Assembly: GCA_002410325.1 (NCBI GenBank)
Contig: DHRK01000060.1
Span: forward strand, 3,885 to 9,183
Reading direction: 5' to 3'
DNA length: 5,299 nt
Source of the DNA: Syntrophomonas sp. UBA5314
GTDB lineage: Bacteria > Bacillota > Syntrophomonadia > Syntrophomonadales > Syntrophomonadaceae
The notes beneath the pieces were generated by a model. That model was not told where the DNA came from and did not search any database. It saw nothing but the letters and a program-made list of their open reading frames with translations. The position numbers and the translations under genes are program-made. Positions 1-5,127 of this stretch are shown here, piece after piece (the first letter of the stretch is position 1; every line of letters begins with the position of its first letter).

Positions 1-21
1 ATCTCCGTCCCCCTGTTTCAC

Positions 22-390
22 TTATAAATCCTGCAGGATCGATAATGTTCCAATGCCCGCCACAAGCATAACAATGATGGCTATGGCAATAAACACCAGG
101 TAGAGGATAAAGAGTATCCCCTGGAACATCAGGTACTGCTTGAGGTTGCTGAAAATTTCGTTCAGCGTGGCAGTAGTGTCCATACCCGGAGGCTGGGTTA
201 AAAGCAGCTGGAGCTGGTTTTTAGCGCTCATCAGCTTGGCTCCCATTAAAATCATCAATATGCCCGGAATAGCTCCCACAACAAAAGCAAAAACACCGGT
301 TATTGCACCCAGCGCACCCAAAATAATAAACATTATTCCACAAAAGCCGCCCCAACTGCTCATACCCATCAGGTTTTCCCTGCTTAACAA
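22..390 (-). CDS. Small integral membrane protein, DUF5362-like
   Basis: This 122-residue protein has no assigned reaction. It looks like a small inner-membrane protein: a glycine-rich hydrophobic stretch at residues 16-50 could hold two short membrane segments, a polar cytosolic or external loop spans about 52-88, and a long hydrophobic segment covers about 89-116. The pattern (hydrophobic hairpin ending in a GAKLMSAK-like turn, a polar loop with a LNEIFSNLKQY helix, then a last membrane helix) resembles the DUF5362 family as I remember it; no search was run. The start is TTG at 390, chosen because a strong AAAGGAGGTGG site lies 7 bases before it. Internal ATGs at codons 8 and 10 lack such a site. 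It is transcribed away from the rest of the window, so it shares only the divergent intergenic region with the other genes. The gene call is solid; the family call is moderate. Confidence 0.82.
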   Translation of the reverse strand: MLSRENLMGMSSWGGFCGIMFIILGALGAITGVFAFVVGAIPGILMILMGAKLMSAKNQLQLLLTQPPGMDTTATLNEIFSNLKQYLMFQGILFILYLVFIAIAIIVMLVAGIGTLSILQDL

Positions 391-394
391 AATT

Positions 395-405
395 CCACCT
401 CCTTT
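395..405 (-). promoter_or_regulatory. Strong ribosome binding site fixing a TTG start
   Basis: On the minus strand the bases read AAAGGAGGTGG, nearly the full complement of the 16S rRNA 3' end, with 7 bases between AGGAGG and the TTG at 390. It decides the start of the small membrane protein in favour of TTG over the downstream ATGs. Confidence 0.8.
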
Positions 406-415
406 AGTCGGTTTA

Positions 416-429
416 GAATATTAATATTC
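416..429. repeat. Perfect 14-bp AT-rich palindrome in the divergent region
   Basis: GAATATTAATATTC reads the same on both strands. It sits about 10 bases upstream of the ribosome binding site of the leftward membrane-protein gene, so a protein bound here could block its transcription. Its position and symmetry would suit an operator for a dimeric regulator, but an AT-rich palindrome of this size can arise by chance. No convincing -35/-10 pair was found around it. Confidence 0.4.
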
Positions 430-467
430 AACAAAAAGTGAGCTGGAACCTTCTGTTTTAAGCTGTA

Positions 468-556
468 TTAGTAGTCTGTAACATCTAAAAATTTAGTTTA
501 TCCGCCGAGAAAAATTTTCACAGGGGGAGGCGGAGGTAGGTGTTACAGAGTACTAG
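468..556. repeat. Long imperfect inverted repeat, candidate structured leader RNA
   Basis: Bases 468-487 pair with 537-556 over 20 positions with one mismatch (474/550) and two G-T pairs. Inside it, TCCGCC (501-506) pairs with GGCGGA (529-534), giving a two-tier hairpin with an internal loop at 488-500 and an apical loop at 507-528. The 3' arm contains a purine-rich, ribosome-binding-like run (GGGGGAGGCGGAGGTAGG). It lies upstream of the rightward zinc-protein gene. There is no T-tract after it, so it is not a simple terminator. It matches no riboswitch class whose conserved bases I know. It could equally be a small non-coding inverted-repeat element; I see no flanking target-site duplication. 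Confidence 0.5.
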
Positions 557-631
557 ACTCCAAAAGTAGATGAAAAAAGTAAGAATAGAGCTCAATATGC
601 ACCGATAACATGCAAATCTCATATGCTGGAG

Positions 632-663
632 TAGTCAATTCTCCTGAAATCGTTTGTTGACTG
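632..663 (+). other. Second leader hairpin ending just before a ribosome binding site
   Basis: Bases 632-639 pair with 656-663 (AGTCAA against TTGACT plus a G-T pair at each end), leaving a 16-base loop. The hairpin ends three bases before the GGGGG of the ribosome binding site at 667-675, so folding could affect ribosome access. The stem is short and its stability was not computed. Confidence 0.35.
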
Positions 664-666
664 ACA

Positions 667-675
667 GGGGGTGAT
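667..675 (+). promoter_or_regulatory. Ribosome binding site for ATG 678 or ATG 682
   Basis: GGGGGTGAT differs by one base from the ideal GGAGGTGAT. It is 6 bases before ATG 678, which opens a 59-codon frame, and 10 bases before ATG 682, an upstream in-frame start of the zinc protein. It is the better spaced of the two for the 678 frame. Confidence 0.5.
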
Positions 676-677
676 TT

Positions 678-857
678 ATGAATGCAGCAGCCCGGTATCC
701 AGGAGGCACCTATCATGCGGATCAAAACAGGTTCTTTTCAGGCGACGCCACAGCCGTCCGAAACGGAAAAAGAGGCGTTTACGGTATCAACGGCGCGCAA
801 AAGCGTAATAGAAGCAAAGGGTATGTGCGCCGTCTGCGGCGTCAGAGTCAATCGTGA
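678..857 (+). CDS. Possible small basic protein overlapping the zinc protein in another frame
   Basis: A 59-residue frame opens at ATG 678 behind the GGGGGTGAT site with good spacing and runs to TGA 857, overlapping the zinc-protein gene in a different frame. The product would be basic, with Gly/Tyr/Asn-rich stretches early and several arginines and lysines near the C-terminus (for example YVRRLRRQSQS). I recognise no family. In favour is the start signal. Against are third-base use that is not clearly coding and the clear cysteine pattern of the competing frame. It might be a leader whose translation is coupled to the zinc protein rather than a functional protein. Confidence 0.2.
   Translation: MNAAARYPGGTYHADQNRFFSGDATAVRNGKRGVYGINGAQKRNRSKGYVRRLRRQSQS
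701..706 (+). promoter_or_regulatory. AGGAGG site selecting the ATG 715 start
   Basis: A perfect AGGAGG lies 8 bases before ATG 715. This is the best-supported start for the zinc-binding protein. An in-frame ATG at 682 would add 11 residues but relies on the more distant 667-675 site. Confidence 0.65.
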
Positions 858-984
858 CGACCTTGAGCCTTGCGCTCATTGTGGAAGCCCCATTTGTCCA
901 GACTGTAAAAAACAAGCCCAGAAACGGGGAAAAGGTGCCACCGCCTCCCGAAAACAGACCACGCATAGGATGCAGCAGATTTAA
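715..984 (+). CDS. Small zinc-ribbon-like protein with three CxxC pairs
   Basis: This 89-residue protein has a polar, probably disordered N-terminus (about residues 5-35), then a compact metal-binding stretch with C38-x2-C41, C53-x2-C56 and C61-x2-C64, followed by a basic tail rich in Lys, Arg and Gln. Four cysteines would bind one zinc ion; the third pair, or nearby His55, may bind a second or stabilise the fold. Such ribbons usually mediate protein or nucleic-acid contacts; the sequence shows no enzyme motif, so no specific role can be named. The start at 715 is taken because of AGGAGG 8 bases upstream; ATG 682 (100 residues) is the alternative. It ends 60 bases before the glycosyltransferase gene and is likely co-transcribed with it. 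It may be controlled by the folded leader upstream. Confidence 0.72.
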   Translation: MRIKTGSFQATPQPSETEKEAFTVSTARKSVIEAKGMCAVCGVRVNRDDLEPCAHCGSPICPDCKKQAQKRGKGATASRKQTTHRMQQI

Positions 985-1044
985 ACAAGGAACTTAAAAA
1001 AACATAGGAGATAAAAAATTTATCCATGGTCAGGGGGATCATTA

Positions 1045-2544
1045 ATGTCGACAATTGATTGTATCCTATATCCGCAAACACTGGATTACAATTATCTGGT
1101 GCAGCGGCCCCAACAGTTGATGAAGCATTTTTCAGAGTTGGGCGTACCCAGTTTTTTCTTAAACCTTCCCAGCCCTCACTCCAATACACCTCAGGGAATT
1201 GTAAAGCCCAATGACAACTTGTATGTGTTCAACCAGGTTGATCCAATGCCCTACCTGCAGGGGATCAGACCGGTAGTCTATTTCAGTGCGGCTTCCCACA
1301 TCGATATCGTGCAGCAGTATAATCCTTCTCTGCTGGTATTTGACAGCGTCGACGAGCCCAGCGACGAATTCGAAGCCTGGAAACCCTATTACCTGAGAGC
1401 GGTCAGCCTGTCTGATGTTGTCCTGTGTACTTCTGACCGGCTGTTTGAAACCGCCCGCAGCATAAACCCGCACAGCTATCTGGTTCCCAACGGCTGTGAT
1501 TACAACCACTTTTCCCAGGCGGCGGGCAAAACCTTGTCGGTCCCGGCTGATATTGCCAGCATTCCCGGCCCCATTATCGGTTATGTAGGTGTGGTAGCCA
1601 CCTGGGTAGACCTGCAGCTGATCGATCGCCTGGCAGCTGAGTTTCCCGACTGCAGCGTCGTAGTGGTCGGACCGCTGTACAATGTCAATGATGTTCCGCA
1701 GCGCTCCAATCTACACTGGTTGGGCTTTAAACCCTATGAAGAACTGGCCGCCTATACCCAGCAGTTCAGTGTGGGTATTATTCCCTTTATTCAGAGCAAC
1801 ATGACCGAATCGGTCAACCCCATCAAAATGTGGGAGTATATTGCGTCCGGACTGCCGGTAGTAAGTACGGCCATTCCGGAAGCGGGCAAGTTCCAGGACC
1901 TGGTTTTCTATTCCAACAACCATGATGAGTTCATCTATAACGTTTACCGGGCTCTTCACTACGACACCGCCGAGCTGCGGGCCCAGCGTCTGGTTTTGGC
2001 CGAAGAAAATTCCTGGAGACACCGCGCCCAACTGGTATTGAGCATCGTGGAAGAGCGTCTGGCTGGAAGGGGTCAAGCGGGCGGCCTGGGAAGGGGCTAT
2101 ATTGATTCCATTCCGGATGCCGGTCATGACCATGGGCCCGATGGTCATTTCCAGGAAGGTTTTTTCGATGACGAATATGCTGACTTTGAAGATGTATTTT
2201 GCCCGGACCATCACCCTGGAGGGCATTTTGACGGGCATGAACGCCGCTGGGGGCACGAAACAATTGATGCCCTGATCGACACCCTTCCGCCGCAAACTTC
2301 TATCATTCAACTGTGGACCACGCATAGCCGGTTGAAAATATCCACCCGCCGCCCGGTGCACATCCAGAATATCGTCAAGATACCCTTGGAAAAGCACCGG
2401 GTGAGGGTCCATTGCAGGCTGGTTACCAGCATCAGGCCCAAGTTTAAACCGCTGCTGGAACGCAAAGGGGTTCGGGTAAGACGGCGCAAGCACATTCGTT
2501 TTGGCAGCTACCGGGTTGCCAACCGCCGGGTCCATGCTCGCTAG
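1045..2544 (+). CDS. GT4-type (GT-B fold) glycosyltransferase with His/Asp-rich and Arg-rich C-terminal tail
   Basis: The 499-residue product would move a sugar from a nucleotide-sugar donor to an unknown acceptor in the cytoplasm. Residues 1-340 look like a complete GT-B enzyme of the TuaH-like kind: QRPQQL at 20-25, the FDSVDE stretch at 99-104, VPNGCD at 147-152, the GYVG loop at 179-182 opening the second Rossmann domain, and NPIKMWEYIASGLPVVST at 258-275 with the donor-binding Glu264. The domain ends near the SWRHRA helix (323-328). Family members usually stop soon after this; here about 159 more residues follow: a His/Asp/Glu-rich section (353-405, eight His) and a strongly basic section to the end. 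I do not recognise that tail. ATG 1045 has GGGGG 7 bases upstream. Its 3' end overlaps the next glycosyltransferase, so the two are probably translated together. A spore-surface glycosylation role is inference from context. Confidence 0.85.
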   Translation: MSTIDCILYPQTLDYNYLVQRPQQLMKHFSELGVPSFFLNLPSPHSNTPQGIVKPNDNLYVFNQVDPMPYLQGIRPVVYFSAASHIDIVQQYNPSLLVFDSVDEPSDEFEAWKPYYLRAVSLSDVVLCTSDRLFETARSINPHSYLVPNGCDYNHFSQAAGKTLSVPADIASIPGPIIGYVGVVATWVDLQLIDRLAAEFPDCSVVVVGPLYNVNDVPQRSNLHWLGFKPYEELAAYTQQFSVGIIPFIQSNMTESVNPIKMWEYIASGLPVVSTAIPEAGKFQDLVFYSNNHDEFIYNVYRALHYDTAELRAQRLVLAEENSWRHRAQLVLSIVEERLAGRGQAGGLGRGYIDSIPDAGHDHGPDGHFQEGFFDDEYADFEDVFCPDHHPGGHFDGHERRWGHETIDALIDTLPPQTSIIQLWTTHSRLKISTRRPVHIQNIVKIPLEKHRVRVHCRLVTSIRPKFKPLLERKGVRVRRRKHIRFGSYRVANRRVHAR

Positions 2545-3238
2545 GATTATGGCGGGCTGCCCGGTGCGCAACCGGGCCTGGGTCCTTCCGGCCTATTTGA
2601 CAGCTCTGACGCAAATGGACTATCCACCGGAGGCAATGGAATTCTGTTTCATTATCAACAATTGCCAGGATGAAACCCCCGCTATTTTGGGGAACTTTGC
2701 CCGGAGCTGCCGAAGCCCGGTCCGTCTGGTGGAAGAAAACCACAGCCGGCCGGGTGGTTATAAACGAGGTTACTACAGCCTGTCGCGGCTGGCCGATCTG
2801 CGCAACCGGTTGCTGCGGGAATTCCTTGACTCGTCCTGCACCCACCTGTTTAGCGTAGACAGCGACATTATCCTACCCGCGTTTGCACTGCGGCAGTTGC
2901 TGGCCGACAACTGCCCGGTAGTGTCGGCTCTGGTATGCAACGGCCATGAAGTGGGGGACCCGTCCCTATTCAATGTTTTGAACCGGGATGACAACGGCAG
3001 CTACCGTCATATCAGAGACATTCCCGCCGGGTGTCTGTTCCCGGTAGACTGCACCGGGGCGGCCTGCTTGATCGCCAGGGAGGTGATAGAAAAGTACGGA
3101 GTGAGATACCTTTCAGATAAAGGGGCTGAGGATATCGGATTCTGCGAAGAGGCGCGCCGGATGGGACTGGGGCTCTTTTGCGACAGCCGGGTTGAAGGGC
3201 TCCATTTGATGAACGAGGGAATGTTGCCAAGCGGGTGA
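2534..3238 (+). CDS. GT-A/GT2-type glycosyltransferase
   Basis: This 234-residue protein has a short nucleotide-sugar transferase fold. MAGCPVRNRAWVLP at the N-terminus is the usual first strand and donor-binding loop, FCFIINNCQDE the second strand, D109-S110-D111 the metal-binding DxD motif, and E199-D200 the acceptor-side ED pair, with a late conserved-type His224 (EGLHLM). All parts of a GT2-like catalytic domain are present with no membrane segment, so it acts as a soluble or peripheral cytoplasmic enzyme; donor and acceptor are unknown. The start is set at ATG 2534, which leaves a full first strand and overlaps the upstream glycosyltransferase by 11 bases. TTG 2501 would add 11 residues and ATG 2549 would remove 5; no start has a strong ribosome binding site, which fits translational coupling. 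The two transferases probably add successive sugars to one glycan. Confidence 0.82.
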   Translation: MLARIMAGCPVRNRAWVLPAYLTALTQMDYPPEAMEFCFIINNCQDETPAILGNFARSCRSPVRLVEENHSRPGGYKRGYYSLSRLADLRNRLLREFLDSSCTHLFSVDSDIILPAFALRQLLADNCPVVSALVCNGHEVGDPSLFNVLNRDDNGSYRHIRDIPAGCLFPVDCTGAACLIAREVIEKYGVRYLSDKGAEDIGFCEEARRMGLGLFCDSRVEGLHLMNEGMLPSG

Positions 3239-3261
3239 CTACAAAATTGTTTTCCATCATC

Positions 3262-3289
3262 ACACATTAGATACGAATTTCATAGTATA
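3262..3289 (+). promoter_or_regulatory. Candidate sigma-K type sporulation promoter
   Basis: CATAGTATA at 3281-3289 fits the CATA-N3-TA -10 consensus of sigma-K exactly, and CACAC at 3261-3265 supplies the short AC-containing -35 element 15 bases upstream. It would start transcription near 3296, about 70 bases before the GTG of the SPOCS-like gene. The consensus is known from Bacillus; the match here is seen by eye and short motifs of this kind can occur by chance. Confidence 0.45.
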
Positions 3290-3309
3290 ACCTAGAAATT
3301 TGCTGGAGG

Positions 3310-3339
3310 CTACGCCAGGCAGCGGCGCCCCGGCAGTAG
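3310..3339 (+). other. GC-rich hairpin in the leader of the SPOCS-like gene
   Basis: CTAC (3310-3313) pairs with GTAG (3336-3339), then GCC with GGC past one bulged base, then GG with CC across one mismatch, around a GC-rich loop. It lies between the promoter match and the GGAGGGAG ribosome binding site (3350-3357) and lacks a T-tract. It may stabilise the transcript; no specific regulatory class is recognised. Confidence 0.3.
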
Positions 3340-3363
3340 ATAAAGATTTGGAGGGAGAGTAAA

Positions 3364-3930
3364 GTGTCGAGGTTACTCAAATGTGAATTTCCTGAAGGTT
3401 GCATGTTGGACTTATTCGCCAAGGTGATCAAAGCCAAGTTTATCGAGAAGCAGGTCAAGGTCCTTGACATCTTGTTCTGTGTACCAGATGAACAGGTAGG
3501 CGGCAAGATTTCTTTCGTAGACGACATCAAGGTCAAGGTTTTGAGCACCCACGAGGACCTTGCTTTTAACAAGGTCAAATTATTCATCGATTTCGAAGTA
3601 ATCCTGTTTGTAATCGTTGACCATGAGTTCCAGATTATTACCGTAACTGACCGTTTCGACCAGGTGATCGAACTGGATGAGTTTGACCCGCCGTTGACAC
3701 CTGAAGAATTCCGCACCGAAATTGAACAGTCCGAAATCATTCTTAAGAATTGGAGCTTTGACGTAGAGATCAAGGGTAATTGCGAAGATCCCGGCAACCC
3801 CTGCAAGCTTACTTCGCCGGTTCGGGGCACCTGCATTAGCCTGAAAGCCTATGTTGACATTATTGACAAATTGGGTAAGATGCATGACGTTATCGTATAT
3901 GGAGAGTTGGATCCGGAAGTGGACTGCTAA
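3364..3930 (+). CDS. SPOCS/DUF3794-like protein, probable spore envelope component
   Basis: The 188-residue product lacks a signal peptide or membrane helix and is rich in alternating hydrophobic residues typical of beta-strands, especially around residues 50-110, then FDQVIELDEFDPPLTPEEF, and a last part with C140, C147, C157 and a C-terminal Cys188 after the LKAYVDIIDKLGKMHDVIVYGELDP stretch. This pattern resembles SPOCS (DUF3794) proteins such as SipL, which bind spore-coat morphogenetic proteins; the resemblance is from memory. Seven cysteines in all could allow cross-linking in the coat. GTG 3364 is chosen for GGAGG 9 bases upstream. The gene appears to be its own transcription unit: a sigma-K-type promoter match lies upstream and a good terminator directly follows. 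Late mother-cell expression and coat or exosporium location are inferred from this. The family call is moderate, the gene call strong. Confidence 0.85.
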   Translation: MSRLLKCEFPEGCMLDLFAKVIKAKFIEKQVKVLDILFCVPDEQVGGKISFVDDIKVKVLSTHEDLAFNKVKLFIDFEVILFVIVDHEFQIITVTDRFDQVIELDEFDPPLTPEEFRTEIEQSEIILKNWSFDVEIKGNCEDPGNPCKLTSPVRGTCISLKAYVDIIDKLGKMHDVIVYGELDPEVDC

Positions 3931-3947
3931 ATAGCAGACCGTTTGGT

Positions 3948-3977
3948 GCTCGGCATTGCTGCCGGGCCTTTATTTTT
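3948..3977 (+). terminator. Intrinsic terminator after the SPOCS-like gene
   Basis: GCTCGGCA and TGCCGGGC form an 8-bp stem (one G-T pair) around a TTGC loop at 3948-3967, followed by TTTATTTTT (3969-3977). It starts 17 bases after the TAA. The T-run ends only 3 bases before the next gene's ribosome binding site, so that gene depends on read-through or a promoter I cannot identify. Confidence 0.8.
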
Positions 3978-3992
3978 GCGGGGAGGTAGGCC

Positions 3993-4208
3993 ATGGGCAT
4001 TAAAATTGACCGCCGCCAAAAAAATTTGATGCGATCCCATATTGAGGAAGTGGTTCGCTACTATAAAGACCTGGAAGAAAAAATCGACGGCTATGAAACC
4101 GACACTGAACCCGATGAATACCGCAAATTCTGGAAAGATTTGCGGAGCCGCAACCAGGAACAGATTCAGGTGGTTTCGCGTTACATGGTAATGAAATGCA
4201 ACCGCTGA
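3993..4208 (+). CDS. 71-residue hypothetical helical protein
   Basis: A well-formed small gene: ATG 3993 follows GGGAGGT with 6 bases of spacing, and the frame ends at TGA 4208. The product is highly charged and almost entirely helix-forming, with a basic start (KIDRRQKNLMRSH), a Glu/Lys/Tyr-rich middle (VVRYYKDLEEKIDGYE) and a second likely helix with RKFWKDLRSRNQEQIQVVSRYMVM. There is one cysteine near the C-terminus and no membrane segment or recognisable catalytic or metal motif. It could be two amphipathic helices that pack as a hairpin. I do not recognise the family and assign no function. It lies between a terminator and a hairpin, close to the patatin-like gene 52 bases downstream, with which it may be co-transcribed. 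Confidence 0.7.
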   Translation: MGIKIDRRQKNLMRSHIEEVVRYYKDLEEKIDGYETDTEPDEYRKFWKDLRSRNQEQIQVVSRYMVMKCNR

Positions 4209-4216
4209 ATTTAAAA

Positions 4217-4237
4217 ACCCGGGCTGGATGCCCGGGT
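4217..4237. other. Perfect 8-bp GC hairpin between the small protein and patatin-like genes
   Basis: ACCCGGGC and GCCCGGGT pair perfectly around TGGAT. On the plus strand no T-run follows, so it is not a normal terminator for the small gene. On the minus strand it is followed by TTTTTAAATT, which makes it look like a terminator for leftward transcription, perhaps guarding against antisense RNA. It may also act as an RNA stability element between two co-transcribed genes. Confidence 0.55.
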
Positions 4238-4260
4238 CAGACCGTTGAGGTGGGAGTCAT

Positions 4261-5112
4261 ATGAAAAAACTGGGTTTAGCGCTGGGGGGAGGCGGGCTGC
4301 GGGGCCTGGCCCACATAGGAGTGCTGCAGGTTTTGAGAGAAAACCAGGTGCCGGTGAGCATTATTACCGGCACCAGCGCCGGCAGCGTAATAGCCTCCCT
4401 TTACGCCAGCGGCGTTACCCCCGCCGCCATGGAGGAAATAGTGCTCCAGCTTAAGCCCCGGGCCTATATCGATTTCAACTGGCTGGATCTGCTGGCTCAC
4501 GTGGCGAGCGGTGGGCGAATACCTATTGATGGATTTATTAAAGGAAACAAGTTAGAAAAGCTGGTTTTTAAACTGACCGGGGGCAGAAGCCTAAAGGACG
4601 CCGGGCTGCCCCTGGCCATCATTGCCTGTGACATAAACACCGGTCAGAAGACGGTCTTTGCCAGCCAACCCATGAAGCTGGAAAACGACGGAGATATATT
4701 GATAACCGAGGCTTTGATGAGTAGAGCGGCGCGGGCCAGTTGCGCCATACCAGCGGTTTTCACGCCGGTGAATCGGGGCGATATGCAGCTGGTGGACGGC
4801 GGGGTATGTGAAATGGTGCCGATCCTGGAGTCCCGCTCGCTGGGAGCGGAGTATATCCTGGCGGTGAACCTGGGACAGGAAGCCTACGACCAAAAAGTGA
4901 GGGGGATCATCCAGGTGGTGGGGCGCAGTCTGAGCATACTGGAATACGAAACGTCGAGTTTGGCCCAGGATCTTCTGGCCGATCAAGTAGTATATCCTTC
5001 AACCGGAGATGTAGCCCTGGATGATATTGCCCAGGCTTCCTACCTTATACGCTGCGGCCGCCGGGCCATGAAAGCGCAGCTGGATGAACTGCTGGAAAAT
5101 CTGAACCACTAG
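4261..5112 (+). CDS. Patatin-like phospholipase (RssA-type acyl hydrolase)
   Basis: This 283-residue protein belongs to the patatin-like family of lipid acyl hydrolases, which use a Ser-Asp dyad. The motifs are complete: the glycine-rich oxyanion loop GGGGLRG at 9-15 followed by AHIGVL, the nucleophile elbow GTSAG at 37-41 with Ser39, the SRAARASCAIPAVF stretch at 154-167, and DGG at 179-181 with catalytic Asp179. Length and order match stand-alone bacterial members such as the RssA/YlbK type; the natural substrate of most of these is unknown. There is no signal peptide or membrane helix, so it acts in the cytosol or at the inner membrane face. ATG 4261 is chosen because it begins right before the first strand and lies behind GAGGTGGGAG. 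It is the last complete gene and no clear terminator follows it. Confidence 0.92.
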   Translation: MKKLGLALGGGGLRGLAHIGVLQVLRENQVPVSIITGTSAGSVIASLYASGVTPAAMEEIVLQLKPRAYIDFNWLDLLAHVASGGRIPIDGFIKGNKLEKLVFKLTGGRSLKDAGLPLAIIACDINTGQKTVFASQPMKLENDGDILITEALMSRAARASCAIPAVFTPVNRGDMQLVDGGVCEMVPILESRSLGAEYILAVNLGQEAYDQKVRGIIQVVGRSLSILEYETSSLAQDLLADQVVYPSTGDVALDDIAQASYLIRCGRRAMKAQLDELLENLNH

Positions 5113-5127
5113 AAAAAGGAAAGGCAA

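Noticed and set aside
468..556. A transposon with terminal inverted repeats or a known riboswitch at the long inverted repeat.
   Set aside because: There is no transposase frame, no visible target-site duplication, and none of the conserved bases of T-box, SAM or cyclic-di-GMP elements. It is kept only as an unclassified inverted repeat.
1026..1058. An ATG-started 10-codon frame just before and overlapping the first glycosyltransferase start.
   Set aside because: The nearest AGGAG is about 15 bases upstream, which is too far, and the peptide has no notable content.
848..1189. A 113-codon minus-strand frame across the zinc-protein end and the glycosyltransferase start.
   Set aside because: It has no ribosome binding site, it covers two well-supported forward genes and a gap, and it shows no recognisable domain.
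2042..2275. An open stretch in the second forward frame beside the His/Asp-rich tail, with methionine-rich, partly hydrophobic content.
   Set aside because: It has no start signal, it ends at a TGA near 2272, and it would leave the glycosyltransferase tail without a continuation. It is worth remembering only if orthologues show a frameshift here.
1711..2571. A 286-codon open frame on the minus strand opposite the glycosyltransferase tail, with a protein-like hydrophobic section.
   Set aside because: Its codons line up exactly with those of the forward gene, so it mirrors them. It begins at TTG with no ribosome binding site and runs deep into the well-supported GT-B domain. Third-base use over 2341-2541 favours the forward frame.
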